Part shown: piece by piece, positions 1-5,868 of the stretch
How positions within the stretch are numbered: the first letter of the stretch is position 1
How the letters are laid out: every line of letters starts with the position of its first letter
Origin: Methanoculleus sp. UBA208
Lineage (GTDB): Archaea; Halobacteriota; Methanomicrobia; Methanomicrobiales; Methanoculleaceae
DNA length: 6,406 nt
NCBI RefSeq assembly: GCF_002498065.1
Contig: NZ_DAFZ01000121.1
Location: forward strand, 1 to 6,406
Direction: 5' to 3'
Made by a program: the position numbers and the translations under genes
Notes under the pieces: model-generated
The model's database searches: none
Seen by the model: the letters and a program-made list of their open reading frames with translations, nothing else
Told to the model about the DNA's origin: nothing

Positions 1-9
1 GGGGCTGAC

Positions 10-36
10 GGGGAGGGGGGAGCATCCCCCCTCCCC
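10..36. repeat. Strong G/C hairpin
   Basis: Bases 10-20 and 26-36 are perfect reverse complements (11 bp, nearly all G-C) around the 5-base loop AGCAT. There is no T tract on either side, so it does not look like a classical archaeal terminator. It may mark the 3' end of a gene lying left of the window or stabilise its transcript, but that gene cannot be seen here. Confidence 0.6.
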
Positions 37-142
37 TGTCCCCCCCCTCATGGCGATATCCCCTCGGAATCCGTGTCTGGGATGCAATCGATGACTCGCC
101 TGAGAGGGTTTCAACATGCCCCAGGTTTCTCAAGATCTTGTC

Positions 143-180
143 TTCACACCTAACGGTGCTCGAGCACCGTCAGGTGCGAA
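143..180. repeat. Long imperfect palindrome with 18-base perfect core
   Basis: The core at 153-170, ACGGTGCTCGAGCACCGT, is a perfect palindrome. It is flanked by CACCT at 147-151 and AGGTG at 172-176, which also pair, and then by TTC at 143-145 and GAA at 178-180. The whole forms a 38-base inverted repeat with only two mismatched pairs (152/171 and 146/177). Its start, TAACGGTGCTCG, resembles TAACGATGCTCG at 6351-6362 near the right end, which suggests a dispersed intergenic repeat family. It could also bind a dimeric protein. Confidence 0.65.
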
Positions 181-186
181 ATGCGA

Positions 187-232
187 CGGACGAGACGTCC
201 GAAGTTTGAGAATAACGAAGTTCTTCGAGAAC
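187..232. repeat. Two small hairpins continuing the left-end repeat
   Basis: CGGACG-AGA-CGTCCG at 187-201 is a 6-bp stem with a 3-base loop. At 216-227, CGAAG-TT-CTTCG is palindromic and overlaps an alternative stem GTTCT-TCG-AGAAC at 220-232. The motif CGAAGTTCTTCGAG (216-229) matches CGAAGGTCTTCGAG at 6371-6384 in 13 of 14 bases, and both are followed by a GCGAAG- or GCGTAGCGAG-like tail. This links the two terminal non-coding regions of the window. Confidence 0.5.
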
Positions 233-375
233 GCGAAGCCGCGAAGAGAAGGTGTGGCACACACTGTGGGGCTTACCACCCATCAACGATGACGGTGGTT
301 GTCCCGTCCCGGTCGATGTGAACCAGGTGCCTTTGAACCCCAGTCTCCCCCGGGCTGCGAACGGCCTCGCACGTG

Positions 376-2052
376 TCAGGCAGTCGTCCCCGTGGGAACC
401 CTCGAGAAGACCTCGAGGTTTCTGCTTCCCATCTTCCCGTCCCGCAGGAAGTAGTACTCAAGCAGTCTGTCCTTGTTCTCCTCGTAGGAGAACCAGTAGT
501 TCAGCCGATAGGTCTCCTTTGCGTAGCCCTCCAGGGTTGGGGAGGTGTCGCCGTCGTGGGTGATCACGACGTCGAAATCCCCCCCGTATATCGTCGATTC
601 ACTCACTTTCTGGCTGTAGTAGGCGAGTTTTGAGGCGCGGTCGCCCCGGTAGTACCAGGGCAGCGGCCAGTAGGAGTCGGTCGCGACCGCTACCTTATCC
701 GCAGCGTCGATCTTCGCGAAGACCTCCCGCAGGTCTTCGGAGTTCTGCACCTGCACGATGGGCTCGTTGATGTCTGCCGGGGTGAACACCACGTGGAACG
801 TCATGGCAACCAGGAAGATGCTTGCCACGACGGCGATGACTGCCTTCTTCGTGGTCATCATATAGACCGCGACGAAGATCATGGGCAGGAGCTGGTGGAG
901 GATCAGCCACGGCACCTTCTCGCCGATGTAGGCGTAGGCCACAAGGGAGAGAAGCATCCAGAAGATGGTGAACCGTGCAAACTCCTTCTGCCGGTCGATC
1001 GGCAGGAGCTCCCCGCCGCCCGAAAGGATCTCGCGGAGCCGGTCTTTGAAGCCCAATGTCCGCTCGACGGGTGGGGCTTCAACCTCCCGGGCTGCCTCTA
1101 CTTCTGTCTCTTCGCCTTCCCCGGGGCTCTCCACATGGCCGGTCCTCTTCTCCCTCCAGCGGGAGACGATGCCGGGGATGTCGACGAACTGGAGGACCCC
1201 GACCACGGCGAGGATCAGGATCGGCACCTCGTAGAGGAGGAAGAGCAGGATGTAGAAGTACGGCGGCCCCCCGAGGCGCTGTGCCTGGTGCATCGATGTC
1301 CAGTGCTCGATAGCCCGGAGCCACCCGTCCATGAGCACTTCCGGATGAGCGCCGAAGGAGGAGTAGAGGACCGCCATGATCCCGACCGCGACGAGGGCGC
1401 CGAGCGCGAGATCCCTGACCCCGCTGGCCGGGAGCCGGACCTTTCTCGTCCAGATCAGGTAGAGGGGGTACGCCCCGAAGATCAGGACGACGATCGGCAT
1501 GTTCTCCTTTGCGGTCATCCCGAACCCGATCGCCGCCCCGGCGATGAGTGCGTACTGCACCTTCTGCCGCTCGAAGTAGTAGAGGAGGGCGACAAGGAGC
1601 AACATCGTAAAGAAGGCGATGAAGATGTCGTTCCTGAGAAACCGCGAGAAGTAGACCATGTTCGGCGACACGGCGAGGAAGAGCGCTGCTACAAGGGCCT
1701 GCTTCTTATCGAGATAGCCGAGCCGGTAGATCGGGTAGACCAGCGGGACAAGCAGGGTGCCGAGCAGTGCCGGGAGAAGCCGGCCCACGAAGTCGGAGTC
1801 TCCGAGAAACGAGAAGACCCCGGCCGTTACGTAATAGAGAAACGGTCCGTGGTACATGGGGTCGTAGGTATAGACCCCCTCGGTCAGGAGCCGATAGGAG
1901 AACCACGCGTGAATAGCCTCGTCGTGGTGAAATAACTTTAAGTCGAGCGAGTAAAAACGGAGAGCAATTGTGACCAGAAGTATGAGGAGAAAAAACCCCT
2001 CGAATGAGAGCAGTCGTTCACGGACTCCTGCCGCGAACACGGCGGCCTTCAC
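376..2052 (-). CDS. agl23: GT39/Agl23-like polytopic membrane glycosyltransferase
   Basis: This 558-residue membrane protein resembles the archaeal family annotated as flippase activity-associated protein Agl23, within the dolichyl-phosphate-mannose mannosyltransferase-like (GT-C fold) group. Such proteins are thought to act on lipid-linked sugars for surface glycans at the cytoplasmic membrane. Hydrophobic segments lie at about residues 17-34, 68-133 (three), 143-202 (three), 213-231, 265-292 and 361-424 (three). The first external loop carries HHDEA (D44, E45), the expected acidic motif of GT-C enzymes. RFLRND (137-142) and GEKVPWL (377-383) are further conserved-looking motifs. A charged, acidic linker occupies about 300-345. 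Residues 425-558 form a soluble, probably external tail with many Tyr and Trp. The start is GTG, with GAGGTG at 2061-2066 eight bases upstream and overlapping the rpsJ stop, so translation is probably coupled. The family call is solid; the exact substrate and the symbol are inference. Confidence 0.8.
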   Translation of the reverse strand: MKAAVFAAGVRERLLSFEGFFLLILLVTIALRFYSLDLKLFHHDEAIHAWFSYRLLTEGVYTYDPMYHGPFLYYVTAGVFSFLGDSDFVGRLLPALLGTLLVPLVYPIYRLGYLDKKQALVAALFLAVSPNMVYFSRFLRNDIFIAFFTMLLLVALLYYFERQKVQYALIAGAAIGFGMTAKENMPIVVLIFGAYPLYLIWTRKVRLPASGVRDLALGALVAVGIMAVLYSSFGAHPEVLMDGWLRAIEHWTSMHQAQRLGGPPYFYILLFLLYEVPILILAVVGVLQFVDIPGIVSRWREKRTGHVESPGEGEETEVEAAREVEAPPVERTLGFKDRLREILSGGGELLPIDRQKEFARFTIFWMLLSLVAYAYIGEKVPWLILHQLLPMIFVAVYMMTTKKAVIAVVASIFLVAMTFHVVFTPADINEPIVQVQNSEDLREVFAKIDAADKVAVATDSYWPLPWYYRGDRASKLAYYSQKVSESTIYGGDFDVVITHDGDTSPTLEGYAKETYRLNYWFSYEENKDRLLEYYFLRDGKMGSRNLEVFSRVPTGTTA

Positions 2053-2064
2053 GCCGCACCCACC

Positions 2065-2373
2065 TCAACTCTCCAGCACAATCTCAATGCCGATGTCTTT
2101 CGGAACCTGAATGCGCATCAGCTGGCGTAGCGCACGCTCGTCGGCATCGATGTCGATGAGCCTCTTGTGCACCCGCATCTGCCAGCGATCCCAGGTTGCG
2201 GTACCTTCGCCGTCAGGGCTCTTCCTGGTGGGGACCACGAGTTTCTTCGTGGGCAGCGGGATCGGACCTGCCAGATTGACGCCGGTACGCTCTGCTATCT
2301 CTTTGATCCGGTCGCAGACCATCTCGATTTTTTCGAAGTCAGTTCCGGAAAGACGTATTCTGGCCTTCTGCAT
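2065..2373 (-). CDS. rpsJ: 30S ribosomal protein S10 (uS10)
   Basis: This is the small-subunit ribosomal protein uS10 (rps10 in archaeal naming), which sits in the head of the 30S subunit. The product is 102 residues, the usual archaeal length. It opens with the typical KARIRLSGTDFEKIE strand-helix and has the loop GPIPLPTKKLVVPTRKSPDG at about 36-55. WQMRVHKRLIDI follows at about 65-76, and the C-terminal helix and strand end in PKDIGIEIVLES. GGTGG at 2380-2384 lies six bases before the ATG and serves as the ribosome-binding site. The gene follows tuf by 31 bases, the conserved archaeal tuf-rps10 order. That gap contains TATAATTTTTT, so a weak internal promoter or partial termination after tuf is possible. 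I see nothing odd in the protein. Confidence 0.97.
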   Translation of the reverse strand: MQKARIRLSGTDFEKIEMVCDRIKEIAERTGVNLAGPIPLPTKKLVVPTRKSPDGEGTATWDRWQMRVHKRLIDIDADERALRQLMRIQVPKDIGIEIVLES

Positions 2374-2384
2374 GTTTAACCACC

Positions 2385-2397
2385 AAAAAATTATAGG
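2385..2397 (-). promoter_or_regulatory. AT-rich tuf-rpsJ spacer: possible TATA box or U-tract terminator
   Basis: On the minus strand the spacer reads ACCTATAATTTTTTGGTGG before the rpsJ start. TATAAT lies about 25 bases from the ATG, so it could be a TATA box giving rpsJ a leaderless or very short leader. The T6 run is also the kind of U tract at which archaeal RNA polymerase can pause or terminate, which would lower rpsJ expression relative to tuf. The sequence does not decide between the two. Confidence 0.35.
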
Positions 2398-2404
2398 TAC
2401 CTTC

Positions 2405-3682
2405 TTATCTCATCTGCTTGGGCGTGATGTCCATGCACACGCCTGCCGCAATGGTGGATCCCATATCACGGACAGCGAACCGGCCGAGCTGCGGGATCTC
2501 TTTGACCTTCTCGATGACCATGGGCTGGGTGGGCCTGATCTTGACGATAGCGGCGTCGCCGGTCTTGAGGAACGTGGGGTTCTCTTCCTTGACCTGGCCG
2601 GTACGGGGGTCGAGCTTCTTCTGGATCTCGACGAAGGAGCATGCGATCTGGGCGGTGTGGCAGTGGAAGACCGGGGTGTAGCCGACGGTCAGGGCGCTGG
2701 GGTGGTGGAGCACGACTACCTGCGCGATGAACTCCTCTGCAACGGTCGGGGGCACGTCGGCGGGACCGCAGACGTCACCGCGGCGGATGTCGCCCTTGCC
2801 GATACCACGGACGTTGAACCCGACGTTGTCGCCCGGAGCCGCCTGCGGGATCTCCTCGTGGTGCATCTCGATGGACTTGACCTCACCCTCTTTGTTCGCG
2901 GGCATGAAGCTGACCTTCATTCCCTTCTTCATGATGCCGGTCTCGACACGCCCGACGGGCACGGTTCCGATACCGGAGATAGAGTAGACGTCCTGGATGG
3001 GGAGACGCATGGGCAGGTTCGTGGGTTTCTCGGGTTCGCTGAGCGCGTTGAGTGCGGCGAGTACCGTCGGTCCCTTGTACCAGGGGGTGTTCTCGCTGAG
3101 TTTGGTGACGTTGTCCCCAACGAACGCGCTCATCGGGATGAAACTGATGTCGTCGGGCTTGTAGCCGACCATCTTGAGCAGCTGGGAGAGCTGTTCCTTG
3201 ACCTCGTTGTAGCGCTTCTCGTCGTACTTGGCGGCATCCATCTTGTTGATGCCGATGATCAGCTGGTTGATGCCGAGCGTACGGGACAGGAAGACGTGCT
3301 CCTTGGTCTGCTCCATCACGCCGTCGGGTGCGGCGACGACCAGCAGTGCGGCGTCTGCCTGGGATGCGCCCGTGATCATGTTCTTGACGAAGTCACGGTG
3401 GCCGGGGCAGTCCACGACGGTGAAGTAGTACTTGTCGGTGTCGAACCGCTTGTGGGCGATATCGATGGTGATACCACGCTCACGCTCTTCCTTGAGGCTG
3501 TCCATGACCCAGGCGAACTCGAACGAGCCCTTGCCCTTGGATTCGGCCTCCTTCCTGTACGACTCGATGATGTGGGGCGCTACGGCTCCAGTCTCAAAGA
3601 GCAACCGGCCGACGGTAGTAGACTTACCGTGGTCGATGTGTCCGATTACTGCTAAATTCATGTGGGGCTTTTCAACTGCCAT
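2405..3682 (-). CDS. tuf: Translation elongation factor 1-alpha (aEF1A)
   Basis: This GTPase delivers aminoacyl-tRNA to the ribosomal A site. At 425 residues it is full length for the archaeal family. All G motifs are visible: GHIDHGKST (14-22), switch I with ERERGITID (66-74), DCPGH (91-95), NKMD (146-149) and SAF (185-187). Domains 2 and 3 follow, with PVGRVETGIMKKGMKV in domain 2 and the archaeal/eukaryotic-type CHTAQIACSF stretch in domain 3. The ATG gives the usual MAVEKPHMNLAVIGHIDHGK start and has GGAGG at 3692-3696 nine bases upstream. A BRE/TATA element at 3762-3776 predicts a leader of roughly 55-60 bases. The usual upstream partner fusA is not present; instead a divergent gene lies beyond the promoter, so tuf heads its own transcription unit with rpsJ. 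Confidence 0.98.
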   Translation of the reverse strand: MAVEKPHMNLAVIGHIDHGKSTTVGRLLFETGAVAPHIIESYRKEAESKGKGSFEFAWVMDSLKEERERGITIDIAHKRFDTDKYYFTVVDCPGHRDFVKNMITGASQADAALLVVAAPDGVMEQTKEHVFLSRTLGINQLIIGINKMDAAKYDEKRYNEVKEQLSQLLKMVGYKPDDISFIPMSAFVGDNVTKLSENTPWYKGPTVLAALNALSEPEKPTNLPMRLPIQDVYSISGIGTVPVGRVETGIMKKGMKVSFMPANKEGEVKSIEMHHEEIPQAAPGDNVGFNVRGIGKGDIRRGDVCGPADVPPTVAEEFIAQVVVLHHPSALTVGYTPVFHCHTAQIACSFVEIQKKLDPRTGQVKEENPTFLKTGDAAIVKIRPTQPMVIEKVKEIPQLGRFAVRDMGSTIAAGVCMDITPKQMR

Positions 3683-3689
3683 AGATAGT

Positions 3690-3698
3690 ATCCTCCAC
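3690..3698 (-). promoter_or_regulatory. Shine-Dalgarno site of tuf
   Basis: GTGGAGGAT on the minus strand contains GGAGG nine bases before the ATG at 3682. It is the strongest ribosome-binding site in the window and fixes the tuf start, as expected for a very highly translated gene. Confidence 0.8.
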
Positions 3699-3761
3699 TC
3701 AAATAGGCCTGTCAGCTCGAACAGCCTGCTTATGCGAGTAACTTATACGTATGACGTCCTC

Positions 3762-3776
3762 CATATAAAGCATTTC
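3762..3776 (-). promoter_or_regulatory. BRE/TATA promoter of the tuf operon
   Basis: The minus strand reads GAAATG (a BRE-like purine-rich element, 3771-3776) followed directly by CTTTATATG (3762-3770), a near-consensus archaeal TATA box. At the usual distance of about 25 bases, transcription would start near 3740, giving a leader of about 58 bases before tuf. This is the clearest promoter in the window and probably drives tuf, rpsJ and the Agl23-like gene together. Confidence 0.8.
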
Positions 3777-3809
3777 TATGCGCGCCAATAGCGTGCATTT
3801 CCTAAATGC
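3770..3809. repeat. Pair of GCATTTC...TGC repeats in the divergent promoter region
   Basis: GCATTTCTATGC at 3770-3781 and GCATTTCCTAAATGC at 3795-3809 are related and start 25 bases apart. The second is a perfect 6-bp inverted repeat with loop CCT. The first overlaps the BRE of the tuf promoter. They might be sites for a regulator shared by the divergent genes, though with such short motifs chance is a real alternative. Confidence 0.3.
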
Positions 3810-3825
3810 CCCGGTTAATCGACAG

Positions 3826-3835
3826 AATCTTATTC
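3826..3835 (+). promoter_or_regulatory. Possible TATA-like element for the small plus-strand gene
   Basis: AATCTTATTC lies about 26-35 bases before the ATG at 3861. No ribosome-binding site precedes that ATG (CTCGTACC directly before it). This combination fits a leaderless transcript starting at or near the start codon, which is common in archaea. The TATA match is weak. Confidence 0.35.
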
Positions 3836-3860
3836 TTCGGAAATCTACGTTCCTCGTACC

Positions 3861-4163
3861 ATGAAGGTACTTGAGTTTCACCGCGATGATACGAAGGACC
3901 GGGTGACGGTAGCGTGCGCAGATCGTGAGGTGTCGGTCCACTCCCACTGCGGCTACTGCCGGCACTGTGCGGGTGTCCGGGTGGGCAGGCGGACGATCCC
4001 GACACCGCAGCGTCAGGCTCTCTCCGGTGTCCGGCAGGGTGCAAACCCGGACGAGAATCTGCTGAACGCCGCCATCATGTTCAACACCCTCGTCCGGGAC
4101 GGCACCGCTATCGAGTGCGAGGACGACGCAGGCGAAGGGTTCTCTTCGATGTACCGCCGCTAA
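3861..4163 (+). CDS. Small Cys/His-rich protein of unknown function
   Basis: I do not recognise this 100-residue soluble protein. Its most striking feature is VHSHCGYCRHC at 26-36: C30, C33 and C36 spaced by two residues, with H27, H29 and H35 interleaved, and further cysteines at C19 and C86. This looks like a metal or Fe-S site, though three closely spaced Cys plus His do not match a standard zinc ribbon. The N-terminal 25 residues look like a beta-hairpin; residues 64-80 (DENLLNAAIMFNTLVRD) look helical. The C-terminus is acidic and then ends in YRR. There is no signal peptide or membrane segment. The frame has strongly G/C-biased third positions, as the neighbouring genes do, and the overlapping minus-strand frame does not look like a protein. 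The gene is divergent from tuf and convergent with the sulfite-reductase-like gene. Its translation is probably leaderless. Confidence 0.75.
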   Translation: MKVLEFHRDDTKDRVTVACADREVSVHSHCGYCRHCAGVRVGRRTIPTPQRQALSGVRQGANPDENLLNAAIMFNTLVRDGTAIECEDDAGEGFSSMYRR

Positions 4164-4186
4164 TTGTCGGTGTCCGTCCTTCACGG

Positions 4187-4240
4187 GGCGGCTATCGATT
4201 TTGGGCCGCCTCCGCCGCCGGTTTATCGGATTTTATCTTT
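4187..4240 (+). terminator. Hairpin and T-rich tract between convergent genes
   Basis: GGCGGC (4187-4192) and GCCGCC (4205-4210) form a 6-bp stem around a 12-base loop. A T-rich stretch follows at 4221-4240 (GTTTATCGGATTTTATCTTT). On the plus strand this suits termination of the small Cys/His gene that stops at 4163. The T-rich part faces the wrong way to be a U tract for the minus-strand operon that ends at 4242. Confidence 0.45.
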
Positions 4241-4241
4241 A

Positions 4242-5120
4242 CTACTCCGCCACCGGCGTTTCCGGCCCGAACTCTTTTCGGATCCCCTCCGCGAACTTTT
4301 CATACCCGATCTCGTCCATCTGGTCGGCAAGAGGCCTGCCGCTCCAGGCGGTGCGGTAGACCCAGTAGACGATGCGATCGACAACTTCGATGACCTCCCC
4401 TTCGGTCTCGACGGTGACGAGTTCCTTTCCTGCGACGGGAGAGGCTCCGCGCCGCCCCCCGACCGTGATCTGGTAATGGGCATACTCGGATTTCAGGAGG
4501 TGATAGGGGCAGGAGTGGATGCAGATGCCGCACTGGACGCACTTGCTCTCGTCGAGAACCGATATGCCGTTCTTCAGCGCTATGGCGCACTGCTTGCAGT
4601 ACTCCACGCAGGTGCCGCATCCCGTGCAGAGTCCCGGAACACGCAGCGGCCTGATCCTGCCGACGATCCCGATGTCGTTCAAGAGCGGGCTGTTGCACAT
4701 GTAGGTGCAGCCGGATATGGCAATGCGGAGCCGTATCGGAAGCTCCTTCCCGAAGACCCGTTCGTCGATCTTCCGGGCGAGGTCGATCGTCTCGCAGTTG
4801 GCGTATTTGCACCGTTCCGTGCCCGGGCAGGCCATGATGTTGACAACTTCGTTGTATTCCGCCCCGATGGGTGTCCCGTTCTTCTCGAGGGCTCTGGCTA
4901 TCTTCTTGAGGTTATCGGGGTTCACGTGCGGGATCTCCGCTGCCTGGCGCATGGTGAGGTGGAGTGAACCATCCCCGAACTTTTCGCTGATTTTAGCGAG
5001 CTGCTTGACCTGGGCTGCGGAGAGAACCCCTGCCGGAACCCGCACCCGTACTGTCGCATAGTCTGCGTTCCGCTCGGTGATGATCCCTCCCCGGGAGTGG
5101 AGGGTAGGGTCTTGCATCAT
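4242..5120 (-). CDS. Small sulfite/nitrite reductase-like siroheme Fe-S protein with 2x[4Fe-4S] ferredoxin domain
   Basis: The 292-residue product resembles the small dissimilatory sulfite reductase-like proteins (DsrLP) of methanogens. A ferredoxin-like half-domain (about 12-75, with LHLTMRQAAEIPHV at 53-66) precedes the siroheme-[4Fe-4S] signature C98-x5-C104 and C138-x3-C142. Two [4Fe-4S] motifs follow: C165-x2-C168-x2-C171-x3-C175 and C194-x2-C197-x2-C200-x3-C204-P. It could reduce sulfite, nitrite or another small anion using ferredoxin-type electrons, but the true substrate is unknown. It has only one Nir/Sir repeat, whereas assimilatory enzymes have two, so it may act as a homodimer. 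I chose ATG 5120 because the longer frame from 5240 overlaps cobS and adds a low-complexity leader; ATG 5117 is equally possible. No ribosome-binding site is seen. The gene follows cobS by 37 bases on the same strand. Confidence 0.88.
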   Translation of the reverse strand: MMQDPTLHSRGGIITERNADYATVRVRVPAGVLSAAQVKQLAKISEKFGDGSLHLTMRQAAEIPHVNPDNLKKIARALEKNGTPIGAEYNEVVNIMACPGTERCKYANCETIDLARKIDERVFGKELPIRLRIAISGCTYMCNSPLLNDIGIVGRIRPLRVPGLCTGCGTCVEYCKQCAIALKNGISVLDESKCVQCGICIHSCPYHLLKSEYAHYQITVGGRRGASPVAGKELVTVETEGEVIEVVDRIVYWVYRTAWSGRPLADQMDEIGYEKFAEGIRKEFGPETPVAE

Positions 5121-5157
5121 TCTACAGTAGTAGCGGTCGCCGGGATGAAAAAGGTGA

Positions 5158-5868
5158 TTATGCGAGAGCAAGGACGATGATGATTCCCGCCCGGACCATC
5201 TCGTTTGTGGCGCCGACGACGTCGCCGTTGACGCCGCCAAAGAGGCGCCGGGAGAGGAGCAGCATCAGTGCGGCGATGGCTGCCGTGGCCGCGATGGCGA
5301 GGGCGACACTCGCCCGGGGCACCGGCAACAGGAAGAGCGGCAGCGTGAGCAGGGTGGCCGGGACAAGGAACCACGGTTTTGCAAACCCATGAAGATAGGA
5401 GTGGATCCCCTCCCGGAACGGCGCGCCGAGCGTGGTGAGCCAGGACATCCCGGCCTTCGCGCAGACCTCGGCGATGAGGATGGCTGCCGGGAGATGTGCG
5501 GTGCTCTGGAGGCCGGCAAACGCAAGGAGCGTGACGACGATGCCCGCCGCGACGGCGCCGGCCCCGGTGGTCCGGTCGGTCATGGCCGCGATCCTCTTCT
5601 CCCGGCTCCCGTGGGCCATGAGCCCGTCGCCGAAGTCCAGCAGGCCGTCGAAGTGGTTGCACCCGGAGAGAAGGAGCGCCGCCGCGAGGGCGACGGCCGC
5701 GCCCACCGCCGGGGATGCTATCCAGTACGTGATGCCGGCCGCTATCCCGCCGATGACGTACCCGGCGAGCGGGTAGAGGTAGGAGCGGCGGGCGAAGTGC
5801 TCGAAGTCGGCCGGCCTCCCGAGGGGGAGCGAGGTGCAGAACTGGAGGAGGGCGATGACGGACTTCAC
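5158..5868 (-). CDS. cobS: Adenosylcobinamide-GDP ribazoletransferase (cobalamin synthase)
   Basis: CobS is the membrane enzyme that joins adenosylcobinamide-GDP to alpha-ribazole (or its 5'-phosphate) near the end of adenosylcobalamin synthesis. The 236-residue form has the family's signatures: NHFDGLLDFGDGLM (71-84), the acidic metal-binding motif; MTDRTTGAGAV (96-106); and GGVNGDVVGATNE (211-223). Hydrophobic segments lie at about 31-50, 54-70, 103-132, 167-183 and 187-205, with a short one at the C-terminus. I chose the GTG at 5868, which overlaps the cobZ stop as GTGA and gives MKSVIALLQF, the usual CobS opening. An ATG at 5907 would add 13 residues and overlap cobZ by 43 bases; it is possible but less likely. 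Overlap with cobZ implies translational coupling. Confidence 0.9.
   Translation of the reverse strand: MKSVIALLQFCTSLPLGRPADFEHFARRSYLYPLAGYVIGGIAAGITYWIASPAVGAAVALAAALLLSGCNHFDGLLDFGDGLMAHGSREKRIAAMTDRTTGAGAVAAGIVVTLLAFAGLQSTAHLPAAILIAEVCAKAGMSWLTTLGAPFREGIHSYLHGFAKPWFLVPATLLTLPLFLLPVPRASVALAIAATAAIAALMLLLSRRLFGGVNGDVVGATNEMVRAGIIIVLALA

Larger units (their letters stand above)
1..375. other. Non-coding stretch rich in inverted repeats
   Basis: I see no convincing gene in these 375 bases. Short open frames exist, but none has a ribosome-binding site or a recognisable protein. The region instead contains a run of palindromes: a G/C hairpin at 10-36, a 10-base palindrome CAAGATCTTG at 131-140, a long hairpin at 143-180, and two smaller hairpins at 187-201 and 216-232. 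It lies downstream of the minus-strand glycosyltransferase gene, whose stop is at 376. I see no clear T-rich archaeal terminator on the minus strand just after that stop. No tRNA or rRNA was recognised. Confidence 0.6.

Noticed and set aside
143..232. CRISPR array in the left non-coding region
   Set aside because: The palindromes differ in sequence and spacing; there are no regular identical repeats with unique spacers.
252..563. 103-codon plus-strand frame near the left end
   Set aside because: It overlaps the 3' end of the glycosyltransferase in antisense, is Pro/Arg/Ser-rich and has no ribosome-binding site or similarity that I recognise.
793..1935. 380-codon plus-strand open frame opposite the glycosyltransferase
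   Set aside because: It is a low-complexity Asp/Glu/Arg/Pro-rich shadow of a clear polytopic membrane protein, without a ribosome-binding site or family resemblance.
2111..3655. 514-codon plus-strand open frame opposite rpsJ and tuf
   Set aside because: It lies antisense to the unmistakable tuf and rpsJ genes. Its Asp/Gly/Leu/Val-rich composition is what the complement of GC-rich, highly biased codons produces, and it has no recognisable domain.
3699..4184. 161-codon minus-strand frame opposite the small Cys/His gene
   Set aside because: It runs through the tuf promoter and into the tuf leader, its composition is not protein-like, and the plus-strand frame has the expected third-position bias.
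4164..4967. 267-codon plus-strand frame opposite the sulfite-reductase-like gene
   Set aside because: The minus strand carries four intact Fe-S and siroheme Cys motifs in correct spacing; the plus-strand frame is a codon-bias shadow.
5121..5240. Longer N-terminus for the sulfite-reductase-like protein from ATG 5240
   Set aside because: The extra 40 residues are Ser/Arg-rich, overlap the end of cobS by about 80 bases and are not typical of the family.
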